A stretch of DNA of 64,000 nucleotides from Luteolibacter algae (GTDB taxonomy: Bacteria > Verrucomicrobiota > Verrucomicrobiia > Verrucomicrobiales > Akkermansiaceae): assembly GCF_042683045.1 (NCBI RefSeq), contig NZ_JBHUIT010000001.1, positions 124,001 to 188,000 on the forward strand. Direction: 5' to 3'. Each line of letters begins with the position of its first letter. The stretch's first letter is position 1. This document shows, piece after piece, positions 34,867-43,838 of this stretch. Position numbers and translations under genes: made by a program. Under the pieces are notes generated by a model, which saw only the letters and a program-made list of their open reading frames with translations, made no database searches and was not told the DNA's origin.

Positions 34867-36417
34867 TTAGCTACGGCGTGAGGAGAAGACGAGACCGCCG
34901 ATCAATAGAAAGGCGAGCGGAGCAAAAAACAGATTCAGGCGGTTGATGAAGGATACCTGGGCGTCAAGAAGAGGCATTTTATAAGTCCCGATAGTCCGGG
35001 GGGACAGACCTGTTAGGGAATCGCGCCCAACAAGCCAATTCGCGGCAGAGGCCAGAAAATCAATATTTTCAGCGCGTTGGCGGTCGGGATCCAAAAAATC
35101 TGTATTGGAGACGACAATCATCCTGGAAGTTTCTGCCGCAAAGCGATCATCGTTGGCAGCTCCGCGTGTTACCGAAGCCGCGAGGTAGAGGGGAGCTGGA
35201 TTGTCACGGATCGGGTCAAAATTTTCTCCTTCTTTCGCATCTGCCGTATTCTTGCCGAAATCGGTTTCTCCCCAGAAGCCATCTGAAATGCGAATCAGGG
35301 GCGTCGGGTTGATTTTACGGACGATCAGATCATCGGCGTTTTCACGTATCTGGAGGGAGGATGAAGCTCCTTCGAAAACCGCTGCCTGACCGGCCAGATC
35401 CTTGATGAAACTGACTCCCTCGGTGAAATTGCCCCGGGCGGTGGTTATCAAGCGGGTAGTATCTTTTGTGATAATACGGTCCCGCTGGGGAGTGACACCT
35501 TTAGAGCGGAGAAACGTCCTGAGCTTTGGCGGGCATTCACCGGCATCAAGCAAGATCAGGAGAGCGGCGCGTGGCGTGTTCCAGTAAGCTTCCAGAGTCT
35601 CGATTTCCGCATCGGTGAAATCATATTTCGGAGCAATGATTGCGAGGCCATTGATCACATCTGGTATCGTTTTCAACCCCGCGAGGTTGGCCGGGGTGAT
35701 CTGGATATTCTGGTATCGCAGCGTTGCCGCAAGGTTGTTCCAGGGTGAGTCATCGCCTTCGGTGTCGATCCTTGATTTGTCCGCGAGGAAAAGGAAGGTC
35801 CGGGGTTTTCCCTCGATGGCCTCTACCAGACGGGCTGTGAGAAGGTCTTCCGCGCGGAAGGTATCGGGCCGGCGCTGCCCGCTCTCGTCCATAATGTAGG
35901 TGAGCATTTCCTCTGCCAGGGCGAGTGTGATGTGGGGGTTGAGCGCTGGTGTGCCAGCTGTGTTTTCCGTAACAATCGGGGTCTCCTCGCTGGGCCGGGC
36001 ATCGATCAAGATCAAATCCCTCACCAGTGTGAGATTATAGGCGGCGGTAAACTGCTGGGTCCTGTCCGGCGAACGCAAGGGATCGATAATCTCCAGCTCG
36101 ATCCTGCCGTTGGAGCTGCGTGCGTATTCTTCCGCCAAAGCCCGCACGCGCTCGTAGAAAGGCGAGGAGCGGCGGAAAAGCATGGTCCACTTTATGGGGC
36201 GCTCGCGCGTTTCGATGACATCGCTTTCCAAGTAGCTCTTCGTGGCAGACGAGAGCGTGTAGTCCCCACTTCGGGAAAAGTCCGCCCGCATGTGATTTTC
36301 CGAGGCCAGATAATTGGCGAAAACGACGGCGGCCAAAAAGATGACAATCTGTAGAATAGATAGAAACCCGAGGCCGAATCGGTTTGGGCGCGAGGGACGT
36401 TTTGGTTTGTCTGACAT
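34867..36417 (-). CDS. GldG-family ABC transporter auxiliary protein
   Basis: A 516-residue protein with an N-terminal helix (GLGFLSILQIVIFLAAVVFANYLA), an ABC-type uncharacterised domain (SRSGDYTLSSATKSYLE, ALNPHITLALAEEMLTYIM, LLDAGECPPKLRTFLRSKGV) and a C-terminal helix (LFFAPLAFLLIGGLVFSSRR). This is the GldG layout. In Bacteroidota GldG works with GldF and GldA in gliding; in Verrucomicrobiota the role is unknown. It lies between the permease and DUF4340 genes. Confidence 0.9.
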   Translation of the reverse strand: MSDKPKRPSRPNRFGLGFLSILQIVIFLAAVVFANYLASENHMRADFSRSGDYTLSSATKSYLESDVIETRERPIKWTMLFRRSSPFYERVRALAEEYARSSNGRIELEIIDPLRSPDRTQQFTAAYNLTLVRDLILIDARPSEETPIVTENTAGTPALNPHITLALAEEMLTYIMDESGQRRPDTFRAEDLLTARLVEAIEGKPRTFLFLADKSRIDTEGDDSPWNNLAATLRYQNIQITPANLAGLKTIPDVINGLAIIAPKYDFTDAEIETLEAYWNTPRAALLILLDAGECPPKLRTFLRSKGVTPQRDRIITKDTTRLITTARGNFTEGVSFIKDLAGQAAVFEGASSSLQIRENADDLIVRKINPTPLIRISDGFWGETDFGKNTADAKEGENFDPIRDNPAPLYLAASVTRGAANDDRFAAETSRMIVVSNTDFLDPDRQRAENIDFLASAANWLVGRDSLTGLSPRTIGTYKMPLLDAQVSFINRLNLFFAPLAFLLIGGLVFSSRRS

Positions 36418-36465
36418 TCCTGTAGGGAAATTTTTGTAAGATCTGGGAGAAATCTGTTCTGCGGG

Positions 36466-37218
36466 TTATGGCCTCCAACGGCGCAGATCAATCACTTGGT
36501 AGGTGAGAAACAATATGAATGCGGAGAAGGAAAGGTAATAGACCACAGGACGGCTATCGAGCAGCCCATTGCTGAAATAATGAAGATGCTGCTGAGAGGA
36601 AATATAGTGGAAAAATCCGGCACCTGCGAAGGATTCACCCCAGATCACCGTTACGAAGCCGAGGAAATAATGAATGACAAGAATCGTGATGGTGATAATC
36701 CCGGCAATGATCTGGCTGGAAGTCAGAGCGGAGGAAAGACATCCGATCGCCGTGAAGGTGGAGCCCATCAGGAGAAGAATGGCAAAACTACCCAGTAGGG
36801 CACCTTCGGAATAAGCGGGAGGGATTTCCGTAAACCATGAGAAAGCCTTGAACTGGAAATAGGCGGGAATCCAAAGAATCACATAAAAAATCATCGCAGC
36901 AAAGTATTTGGAAAGAACGACCTGCCAGGTGCGGACCGGAGCCGTGAGCAAAGTTTCCAAAGTGCCGCTGCGCTCTTCTTCCGCGAACAAGCGCATGGTG
37001 ATAAGCGGGAAAATGAAGAGGAAAAAGAACCAAAAAAGCGGAGTGTGGAAGGTCACATAAACCAGACTGTCCTTCACCGGCGTGTCGCGGAATCCTTTCA
37101 TTGCGGATGAGAGGGAGAGCCCCTGCATCAGCACAACAAAAGCTAGAACGACCCAGCCGAAGGGACTGAGAAAGTAGGTGTTGAGTTCCTTTCTGGTAAG
37201 GATACGGAGGACGCGCAT
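36466..37218 (-). CDS. ABC-2 type permease (GldF-like)
   Basis: A 250-residue membrane protein with six helices. It opens MRVLRILTRKELNTYFLSPFGWVVLAFV, and ITMRLFAEEERSGTLETLLTAPVRTWQVVLSKYFAAM is the conserved ABC-2 permease motif. The ATG at 37218 matches family starts; the frame continues upstream without similarity. It heads the permease-GldG-DUF4340 unit. Unusually, no ATPase gene is next to it. Confidence 0.9.
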   Translation of the reverse strand: MRVLRILTRKELNTYFLSPFGWVVLAFVVLMQGLSLSSAMKGFRDTPVKDSLVYVTFHTPLFWFFFLFIFPLITMRLFAEEERSGTLETLLTAPVRTWQVVLSKYFAAMIFYVILWIPAYFQFKAFSWFTEIPPAYSEGALLGSFAILLLMGSTFTAIGCLSSALTSSQIIAGIITITILVIHYFLGFVTVIWGESFAGAGFFHYISSQQHLHYFSNGLLDSRPVVYYLSFSAFILFLTYQVIDLRRWRP

Positions 37219-37396
37219 GGGTGGGAAGATTGAACAGGCATGGCAGAACGTCCAACATAGAAATGCAGGTTCTCCCAATCAATCGCACGGGGATTCGGGG
37301 AATGAGCCGAAAGAATCCGGGAGGGCTGCTCCGGGGATGGCGGACGATCTAAGAAAATATGGGTATCGAATGAAGGTGGCCGCTATTCCTTCAGAT

Positions 37397-37433
37397 AAAA
37401 CAAGCTCTGCGGAGAGGGCCCGCAGAGCTTGTT
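37397..37433 (-). terminator. Rho-independent terminator of the suf operon
   Basis: AACAAGCTCTGCGG (37399-37412) and CCGCAGAGCTTGTT (37420-37433) are a perfect 14-base stem. On the minus strand the 3' arm runs on as TTTTATCT. It lies 27 bases past the sufD stop. Confidence 0.9.
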
Positions 37434-37459
37434 AAGAAGCCGTAGCTATGAGGTTTCCC

Positions 37460-38704
37460 TCAGCCGATGTGGGCAAACTTCTCGTCCACAAACTTCAGCA
37501 CGAGAGTCTCGACTTCCTCATTTTCAAGGCGTTCGATGGCCTCGATGGAAAAGCCACGTGCGATAAGCTGTCGAGCTGTCAGCGGATCAATTCCACGAGC
37601 GCGGAGATAGAAAATTTCTTCATCCGCGATCTGGGAGGACGTTGAGCCATGCGAGCATTTTACCTGATCTGCATTGATCTCCAGCCCGGGCATGGAGTTT
37701 GCCTCGCAGTGGTCGGTCATAAGAAGATTCCGGCAGGTTTGATAGGCATCTGTGTGATGTGCTTTCTCATCGACGAAAATCAGACCCGAGAAAATCGTTT
37801 TCGAATGGCCGTAGAGGGTGTTTTTGTAAAGTAGATCCGAATAGGCACCTTCCGAGATATGGTGCTGGAAAGTCCGTTGATCATACTCTTGTTCGCGATC
37901 CGGGACAGAAACCGAAAGCATATCCGAGCGTGAGCCGGCACCTTCGAGGCGGGAAAGTGATTCGTTACGTGCCCAGGATGCCCCGACGTTCAAGATGAAG
38001 CCCTTGGCGCGGGCATCTCTCGCCGTGGAAGTTTCGTTGATCGAAATGATGCGGGTTACCTCGTTGAGAGACTGGATCGCAATGTAATCGAGCTGGGAAT
38101 TCTGACCCGCATAGATGTCGTTGAAAGCGATCGCCAGAGCAGGCGTCACATCATCCACAGAGCGGAAAATATCCACCACACGCACCTTTGATGACTTTCC
38201 TGTTATCACCAGGGTATGAGGAAAAGTGGTGGTTTGCCCGGAAATCCAGTGATGCACCTCAATGACTCCTTCGATTTCCGTATCATCAGGAATGTGAACG
38301 AAAAGGCCGTTTTTCAGAGATGCTTCGTGGAGTGCCGAATATTTTGCAGAACCGAGACGGGTCTCCTGCTTCATGAAATATTTTTCAACGAGATCGGAAT
38401 GTTGCTGCAGTGCGTCCGCCAGTGGCAGACAGATGGCTCCGGCAGGTAACGTCGATTCCGAAGCGATAACCGCGTCATTGTGAAACACGAATTTTGCCGC
38501 CGGTTTTTCCACGCCATTGGAGCGTGAAATAAGCGCTGCGTTTTCAACTGGCGGAGTTTCGCCGGAAAGGTTTTCGAAATTGAGTTGTTTGATGTTTGCA
38601 AAGCGCCATTGCTCGTCACCTCGTTTTGGAGTCGGAGTGGTTTCGAAACGCTTTTTCGCAGCTTCCTGGCGGGCTTGGAACCAAGCGGGAAAAGTAGAAG
38701 TCAT
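37460..38704 (-). CDS. sufD: Fe-S cluster assembly protein SufD
   Basis: A 414-residue SufB/SufD family protein. The C-terminal core has LLMTDHCEANSMPGLEINADQVKCSHGSTSSQIADEEIFYLRARGID, with the conserved KCSHG motif typical of SufD. It forms the SufBCD scaffold with SufB and the ATPase SufC. It is the last gene of the operon, ending at a strong terminator. Confidence 0.94.
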   Translation of the reverse strand: MTSTFPAWFQARQEAAKKRFETTPTPKRGDEQWRFANIKQLNFENLSGETPPVENAALISRSNGVEKPAAKFVFHNDAVIASESTLPAGAICLPLADALQQHSDLVEKYFMKQETRLGSAKYSALHEASLKNGLFVHIPDDTEIEGVIEVHHWISGQTTTFPHTLVITGKSSKVRVVDIFRSVDDVTPALAIAFNDIYAGQNSQLDYIAIQSLNEVTRIISINETSTARDARAKGFILNVGASWARNESLSRLEGAGSRSDMLSVSVPDREQEYDQRTFQHHISEGAYSDLLYKNTLYGHSKTIFSGLIFVDEKAHHTDAYQTCRNLLMTDHCEANSMPGLEINADQVKCSHGSTSSQIADEEIFYLRARGIDPLTARQLIARGFSIEAIERLENEEVETLVLKFVDEKFAHIG

Positions 38705-38773
38705 TATTTGGAAAATAAAAGTGAGAGAAGATCGGGGGTGGAAAAGCCGGCAGCCATAGGGCGACCTTGCGGA

Positions 38774-40216
38774 TTAGCCGACGGAGCCTTCCATCTCGAG
38801 ATCGATCAAGCGCTTCAGTTCCACGGAATATTCCATAGGGAACTCGCGGACGAGATCATTGATGAAACCGTTGACTGCAAGTGACATCGCCTGCCCTTGG
38901 TCGAGACCGCGCTGCTGCATGTAGAAAAGCATTTCCTCGGAAACCTGTGAGACGCTGGCTTCGTGCTGCGTGGCGTGCCTATTGCCTTTTACGGTTATGG
39001 CCGGGTAAGTGTCTGTGCGGGAGTTGCTATTGATAAGCAGGGCATCGCACTCGGTGTTGTTTTTGCAGCCTTTGAGATGCTTTGGAATGTGAACCTGGCC
39101 ACGGTAGGTCGAGCGGCCTTCGCCAACGGAAATCGATTTTGAAACCACATTGGAGGTCGTGTTGTCCGCCGCATGGATCATTTTTGCGCCAGTATCCTGG
39201 TGTTGACCCGAGTTTGCGAGGGCGATGGAGATAACCTCTCCGCGAGCGCGCTCGCCTTTCATGATCACACCCGGATATTTCATCGTCAGGCGGGAGCCGA
39301 TATTGCAATCGATCCAGCGGACTTCGGCATCTTCCATGGCCAAGCCGCGCTTTGTAACGAGATTGAAAACGTTGGAAGACCAGTTTTGCACGGTGACGTA
39401 TTGGATTTTCGCACCTTTCAGGGCGACGAGTTCCACAACTGCGGAGTGGAGCGTGGCTGTCTCAAACTTTGGTGCGGTGCAGCCTTCCATATACATGACT
39501 TCAGAGCCCTCGTCTGCAATGATCAAGGTGCGCTCGAACTGTCCGAAAGACTCCGAGTTAATGCGGAAATAAGCCTGAAGCGGCTGCTTTAGCTTCACGC
39601 CCTTCGGGATATAAATAAAGGAACCGCCGGAAAAGACTGCGCTGTTGAGGGCCGAGAATTTGTTGTCACCCGTAGGGATAACTTTTCCAAAGTAGGGACG
39701 GAAGATTTCCTCATGCTCCTTGAGCCCTTCAGCGGAGGTGACAAAGATGACACCTTGCTTTGAAAGCTCCTCCTTCATGTTGGAATAGGCGGCTTCGGAA
39801 TCGTATTGGGCTTCCACACCGGCGAGGAATGCACGCTCCTGCTCGGGAATTCCGAGACGCTCAAAAGTCTCCAAAACCTCGGCAGGAACTTCATCCCAGG
39901 TTCTTTTCGGTTTTTCACCGTCTGACAGATAGTAACGAATTTTATCGAAATGGATGTTGTTGAGATCCTCTGTCGCCCAATTCGTGGGCATCGGTTTACT
40001 CTCAAAAACTGCGAGCGCCTTGTGGCGGAATTCGCGGACCCAATCCGGATCCTGTTTTACATCGGAGATGTAATCCACTGTGGCGGAGGATAGCCCCCAG
40101 CCAGCATCAAATTTATGGCGTTCGGGGAAGGTGAAGTCCCCTTTTGTGCGATCCACGTCGATCGCATCTTTGGTTTCCTCGTCGAGGACGGCGGAAGCTG
40201 TTTCTTGAAATGACAT
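38774..40216 (-). CDS. sufB: Fe-S cluster assembly protein SufB
   Basis: A 480-residue SufB. Family landmarks are SAVFSGGSFIYIPKGVKLKQPLQAYFRINSE, YMEGCTAPKF, the NWSSNVFNLVTKRG stretch and NNTECDALLINSNSRTDTYPAI. It is the main scaffold on which Fe-S clusters form in the SufBC2D complex. No sufS, sufU or sufE is adjacent, so the desulfurase must be elsewhere. The gap to sufC is 46 bases. Confidence 0.96.
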   Translation of the reverse strand: MSFQETASAVLDEETKDAIDVDRTKGDFTFPERHKFDAGWGLSSATVDYISDVKQDPDWVREFRHKALAVFESKPMPTNWATEDLNNIHFDKIRYYLSDGEKPKRTWDEVPAEVLETFERLGIPEQERAFLAGVEAQYDSEAAYSNMKEELSKQGVIFVTSAEGLKEHEEIFRPYFGKVIPTGDNKFSALNSAVFSGGSFIYIPKGVKLKQPLQAYFRINSESFGQFERTLIIADEGSEVMYMEGCTAPKFETATLHSAVVELVALKGAKIQYVTVQNWSSNVFNLVTKRGLAMEDAEVRWIDCNIGSRLTMKYPGVIMKGERARGEVISIALANSGQHQDTGAKMIHAADNTTSNVVSKSISVGEGRSTYRGQVHIPKHLKGCKNNTECDALLINSNSRTDTYPAITVKGNRHATQHEASVSQVSEEMLFYMQQRGLDQGQAMSLAVNGFINDLVREFPMEYSVELKRLIDLEMEGSVG

Positions 40217-40262
40217 ACTAAATAGGTGGTGTGGTGTTCTCAGGTCCCTGAAAACAGGGCGT

Positions 40263-41015
40263 TTAGGCGGTCGCGGCCTCCTTGAGGAATTCGTAACCGT
40301 CCTTTTCTAGCTCTAGCGCGAGTTCCGGGCCGCCGGAGCGGACGATGCGGCCCTCTGACATGACGTGCACGTAGTCTGGCTTGATATAATCGAGAAGGCG
40401 CTGGTAGTGCGTGATGAGGAGCATGCCGCGATCTGCCGAACGCATTGAATTCACGCCCTTGGCGACGATTTTCAGCGCATCGATATCCAGGCCGGAATCT
40501 GTCTCGTCGAGGATACAATACCTTGGGTCCAACATGATCATCTGAAGGATTTCATTGCGCTTTTTCTCACCACCGGAGAAGCCTTCGTTGACTGCCCGTG
40601 CAGTGAACTTCCGGTCCATCTCAAGAAGGTCCATTTGGGCGTAGAGATTCTTATAATATGCCACAGCATCGATTTCCTCTCCTTTGGGAAGGCGGGCCTG
40701 CAGTGCGGCGCGGATAAAATTTGCGTTCGAAACGCCTGGCACCTCGTTGGGGTATTGGAATGCGAGGAAGATGCCCTGGCGGGAGCGCTCGTCGATGGAT
40801 AGGTCGGAAATGTCCACACCGTCGAGTGTGATGCTTCCGGAGGTGGGGATGTAACCTTCGTGGCCGGCGATCACCTTGGAAAGCGTGGATTTCCCCGAGC
40901 CGTTAGGGCCCATAATGGCGTGAATTTCCCCGGCAGGGATTTCGAGGGTTACACCCTTGAGGATTTCTGTGCCGTTCTCGAGAGTAGCGTGGAGGTCTTG
41001 GATATTAAGGCTCAT
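40263..41015 (-). CDS. sufC: Fe-S cluster assembly ATPase SufC
   Basis: A 250-residue ABC ATPase with Walker A GPNGSGKST (36-44), signature GFSGGEKKRNEILQM and Walker B CILDETDSGLDIDALK. The ETDSGLD variant is characteristic of SufC. It drives conformational change in the SufBCD complex. It is the first suf gene, 70 bases after the Fur-family gene. Confidence 0.97.
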   Translation of the reverse strand: MSLNIQDLHATLENGTEILKGVTLEIPAGEIHAIMGPNGSGKSTLSKVIAGHEGYIPTSGSITLDGVDISDLSIDERSRQGIFLAFQYPNEVPGVSNANFIRAALQARLPKGEEIDAVAYYKNLYAQMDLLEMDRKFTARAVNEGFSGGEKKRNEILQMIMLDPRYCILDETDSGLDIDALKIVAKGVNSMRSADRGMLLITHYQRLLDYIKPDYVHVMSEGRIVRSGGPELALELEKDGYEFLKEAATA

Positions 41016-41085
41016 AGTGGAGATTAAGAAAAATTATTTGGTCGATTGAATATCTGGTAAAAGGGCAAGGTGGAATGAGGGCCGA

Positions 41086-41505
41086 TCAGCTCATCTGGCC
41101 GCGGAGGGTGATCTCAATGTCTTTGATGACGGTATTGGGTGGAAGATCGAGGATATCGGTCAGTTGTATTCCCGGTTTGAATTTCACATCATGGATCGTG
41201 CCGGTTGTTTCGTCGTGAAAATGTCCGTGTTCGTCCAGATTCGGGCAATAGCGGGAGGGTTCTCTGTCGAAATTGACCTGACGGATGATTTTGTGCTGCA
41301 CGAGCGCTTCCAGGCAGTTGTAGACGGTAGCCAATGAAATGGTGGGTAAAGACTCCTTGATGCGCATGAAGACCTCATTTGCAGTCGGATGGGTGCGCTC
41401 GCCCATCAGGAAGCGATAGACTTCCTGCCTTTGGCGGGTCATACGGAGGCCGTTGATCTCCTCGGGGACAGTTAGGCTGTTTGTGCTGGAGGGTTGGGCT
41501 GTCAT
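41086..41505 (-). CDS. Fur/PerR-family regulator upstream of suf
   Basis: A 139-residue Fur-family repressor. The winged helix covers about 15-85 (RMTRQRQEVYRFLMGERTHPTANEVFMRIKE, ISLATVYNCLEALVQ). The metal region HGHFHDETTGTIHD keeps His93, 95 and 97, but the usual zinc-site CxxC pairs are absent; the only cysteines are Cys64 and Cys87. It resembles PerR/Irr-type members more than classical Fur. It leads the suf operon and probably regulates it through the palindrome upstream. Confidence 0.9.
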   Translation of the reverse strand: MTAQPSSTNSLTVPEEINGLRMTRQRQEVYRFLMGERTHPTANEVFMRIKESLPTISLATVYNCLEALVQHKIIRQVNFDREPSRYCPNLDEHGHFHDETTGTIHDVKFKPGIQLTDILDLPPNTVIKDIEITLRGQMS

Positions 41506-41517
41506 CTCTCAGGGAAA

Positions 41518-41554
41518 TTAGAATCATTCTTGTTTGTATCAAGAACTATTCTAA
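41518..41554. promoter_or_regulatory. Double Fur/PerR-type box upstream of the fur-suf operon
   Basis: TTAGAATCATTCTTG (41518-41532), TTTGTAT, CAAGAACTATTCTAA (41540-41554). Each half resembles the 7-1-7 PerR/Fur box (TTATAAT-N-ATTATAA), and the two halves are inverted copies with only two mismatches over 15 bases. It begins 13 bases upstream of the regulator's start codon, and also lies ahead of rplU on the other side. Confidence 0.7.
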
Positions 41555-41776
41555 TTTTAATTTCATCCAAGTGCCGTTTTTTCTTTCCGGGTGGTTCCTT
41601 GCTGCCTTTATCCGCAAGGCGGCGTCGGGACTGGGCGTGTCATGAGACAGCACAAAGAGAAAGAATTTTTTTAATACTTTGGGGGTAAAGGCAAAAAATA
41701 CTTGCACGCAGTCCGGATCCATGTTGGTTTCCCCGCCCGCCCACTAAGCGGACTTAACTTTTTTCCTTATCCGGCC

Positions 41777-42088
41777 ATGGCCTACGCAGTAATCAAAACA
41801 GGCGGTAAACAATACCGCGTCCAAGAAGGCGACACACTCGACGTTGAGAAACTCGACGCAGCAGTCGATTCCGAAATCACTTTCAACGAAGTTCTCCTTC
41901 GCGGCGAAGGCGACAGTGTCACCATTGGTGCGCCTTTCATCGAAGGTGGTGCGGTGACCGCTAAAGTTGTAGATCAAATCCGTGGCCCTAAAGGTGTTGC
42001 GTTCAAGTTCAAGCGCCGCAAGGGCTTCCATAAAACCATCGGCTTCCGCCGCCATATGACCAAATTGGAGATCACCTCCATTGGCTAA
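41777..42088 (+). CDS. rplU: Ribosomal protein bL21
   Basis: A 103-residue L21, beginning MAYAVIKTGGKQYRVQEGD and ending RRHMTKLEI. The large-subunit protein binds 23S rRNA. The ATG at 41777 is chosen because the conserved protein starts there; the frame is open upstream with no similarity. rpmA follows 28 bases on, the usual bacterial pairing. Confidence 0.97.
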   Translation: MAYAVIKTGGKQYRVQEGDTLDVEKLDAAVDSEITFNEVLLRGEGDSVTIGAPFIEGGAVTAKVVDQIRGPKGVAFKFKRRKGFHKTIGFRRHMTKLEITSIG

Positions 42089-42116
42089 TTCCCGAAAAAT
42101 TAACTGATCAAATCTC

Positions 42117-42365
42117 ATGGCCCATAAAAAAGGACAAGGATCCGTCAAGAACGGACGTGACTCACGCAGCAAGCGCCTTGGCGTTAAGAAGTTCGGCGGA
42201 CAAGCCGTAATCGCTGGTAACATCATCATTCGCCAGCGTGGCACCAAGGTTCATCCAGGTGTGGGTGTAGGTTGCGGCAAAGACCATACGCTTTTTGCGC
42301 TTACAGATGGCCAAGTGAAATTCGATCGCGAAGGCGGCCGGGTAAACGTCGTCGCTGCAAATTAA
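42117..42365 (+). CDS. rpmA: Ribosomal protein bL27
   Basis: An 82-residue L27 with MAHKKGQGSVKNGRDSRSKRLGVKKFGG and IIRQRGTKVHPG. The N-terminal tail reaches the peptidyl transferase centre. The mature N terminus is direct, without the cleavable extension seen in Firmicutes. A terminator follows. Confidence 0.97.
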   Translation: MAHKKGQGSVKNGRDSRSKRLGVKKFGGQAVIAGNIIIRQRGTKVHPGVGVGCGKDHTLFALTDGQVKFDREGGRVNVVAAN

Positions 42366-42393
42366 GCGTAAAGCTTGGTAATCAAACTTTCGA

Positions 42394-42426
42394 AAGCTCC
42401 GAAACGTAAGTTTCCGGAGCTTTTTT
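42394..42426 (+). terminator. Rho-independent terminator of rplU-rpmA
   Basis: AAGCTCCGAAAC (42394-42405) pairs with GTTTCCGGAGCTT (42410-42422) with one bulged C, running into a T tract to 42426. It lies about 30 bases after rpmA. Confidence 0.85.
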
Positions 42427-42462
42427 GTGTCCGCAAATCTTGAGCTTCACTCAGGTATGGCT

Positions 42463-42873
42463 TTATGCCGAGGTGTCTTTGAATAACTCGATGGAGTCGA
42501 TTGCTGCGGAAAGCTCGACCAGCTTCCACTGACGATCCATGTTCAGACGTATCGTTGCAAGATGCTTGTGATGCCATTGTCCGGGATCGATCATGGAAAC
42601 AAGGTTTCGTCCGCGGACCTCGTAAAGATGGTAGGTTTCCCCTACGATGGGTTCGAAGTTGATATCCGCCTCATAAATCAATTTATTCCAATTGAAGTGA
42701 TCAATTGCGGCGAGGTATTGTTCGCGGATTTCAGAGAGCTTTTGTTGAAGCTCTCTCTCAACCTGGGATATCCCGCGGGACTTGAACGAGCTGAGATCGG
42801 AAGGAATGATTCGCGGGCTCAGCGTGGCTACGGGATATGGCATGAATGCCGATGACTTCGGGGGATCTGACAT
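42463..42873 (-). CDS. DUF2452 domain protein
   Basis: A 136-residue cytoplasmic protein of the DUF2452 family: RELQQKLSEIREQYLAAIDHFNWNKLIYEADINFEPIVGETYHLYE, followed by a Leu/Val-rich end. No known function. I chose the ATG at 42873 because the upstream open frame starts in the terminator of the adjacent gene. Convergent with rpmA. Confidence 0.8.
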   Translation of the reverse strand: MSDPPKSSAFMPYPVATLSPRIIPSDLSSFKSRGISQVERELQQKLSEIREQYLAAIDHFNWNKLIYEADINFEPIVGETYHLYEVRGRNLVSMIDPGQWHHKHLATIRLNMDRQWKLVELSAAIDSIELFKDTSA

Positions 42874-42924
42874 CGAATAGGGGCTAGTAGTTGCTTTTCG
42901 TCTTGGAAATCCAACTTCGCAAAT

Positions 42925-42958
42925 AAAAAAACCGGGCGACCACAATGATCGCCCGGTT
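42925..42958 (-). terminator. Rho-independent terminator of the pseudopilin gene
   Basis: ACCGGGCGA (42931-42939) and TCGCCCGGT (42949-42957) make a nine-base perfect stem. On the minus strand it is followed by at least six T. It lies about 35 bases past the pseudopilin stop. Confidence 0.9.
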
Positions 42959-42991
42959 GAGGGATGGGTTTTCTAAGATTGTAAGTAAATG

Positions 42992-43681
42992 TTACTCGGA
43001 TGGAGCGACGATTGTCGGGGTGATGGAGGTGCCCCAAATGGTGTCAGCCCCAGATTGGGTGAGAGTTTTACCTCCACCAAGAAGAGCCTCGCCATCATTG
43101 TTAATATTTACAGATGCAACGCTGTTATCGATGCGAAGCAATACTGCCTTCTTATCGAAGGGATCAGGATTGAAGTTTTCTCCGCCTTCGGCGAGAGGCG
43201 TCATAGCAATAACGCGGGCAGGGTTTCCAGCGGTGCTTAAGCCGTTCTCAGTATTAAGCATGTAACCGAAGCCTACTTCACGATCAGCAAGTGCTTCCAC
43301 ACCGTTGATGTCTCCATCGGGTTTCTTGGTGAGGCCGGTTTTCGCATAGAACATCTGTTCGGACTGAGTGATGTTCGCGCGGAACAGCTGACGGAAATAG
43401 CCATTGGAGTCCTCGGTGGTTGGATCAACAGTGCCATCCGGATTGTTCTCAGTTACTTCAGTCGCTGTTTCGGCATCCGGAAACGAGCCGTATTCTGTCT
43501 CGAACTCGAACATTGCGAGGCCGATTTGGCGTGCGTTTGAGGTCGCTTCAGTTTGATCAGCTTTTTTCCGTTGGCGAATGACCATCGGGGCTGTCAAGCC
43601 GGCCAGTGAGGCAATGATCACGATAACGACGAGGAGTTCCACAAGGGTGAAACCACGTCTTTGGGTTGGATTGGTTTTCAT
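42992..43681 (-). CDS. Type II secretion/type IV pilin-like pseudopilin
   Basis: A 229-residue protein with a short basic leader and GFTLVELLVVIVIIASLAGLTAP, a class III signal cleaved before Phe with Glu at +5. The globular part is acidic and has EFETEYGSFPDAETATEV and MLNTENGLSTAGNPARVIAMTPL, typical of general secretion pseudopilins of Verrucomicrobiota. It is transcribed alone, with its own terminator, so its partner machinery is elsewhere. Confidence 0.9.
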   Translation of the reverse strand: MKTNPTQRRGFTLVELLVVIVIIASLAGLTAPMVIRQRKKADQTEATSNARQIGLAMFEFETEYGSFPDAETATEVTENNPDGTVDPTTEDSNGYFRQLFRANITQSEQMFYAKTGLTKKPDGDINGVEALADREVGFGYMLNTENGLSTAGNPARVIAMTPLAEGGENFNPDPFDKKAVLLRIDNSVASVNINNDGEALLGGGKTLTQSGADTIWGTSITPTIVAPSE

Positions 43682-43838
43682 TATATTGTATTATCTATGG
43701 GTTTGTATTTTGGGCAAGTGCCCGGTAGTATAACCTAGAAAACGAAATGTCGTTCCGAGGTTCTAAAAACCTACGATTCGTGAAAGCGGATGCAAGCTAT
43801 AAATTCGTAAGAGCATCTGTTCACAGCCGATTCCCCAT

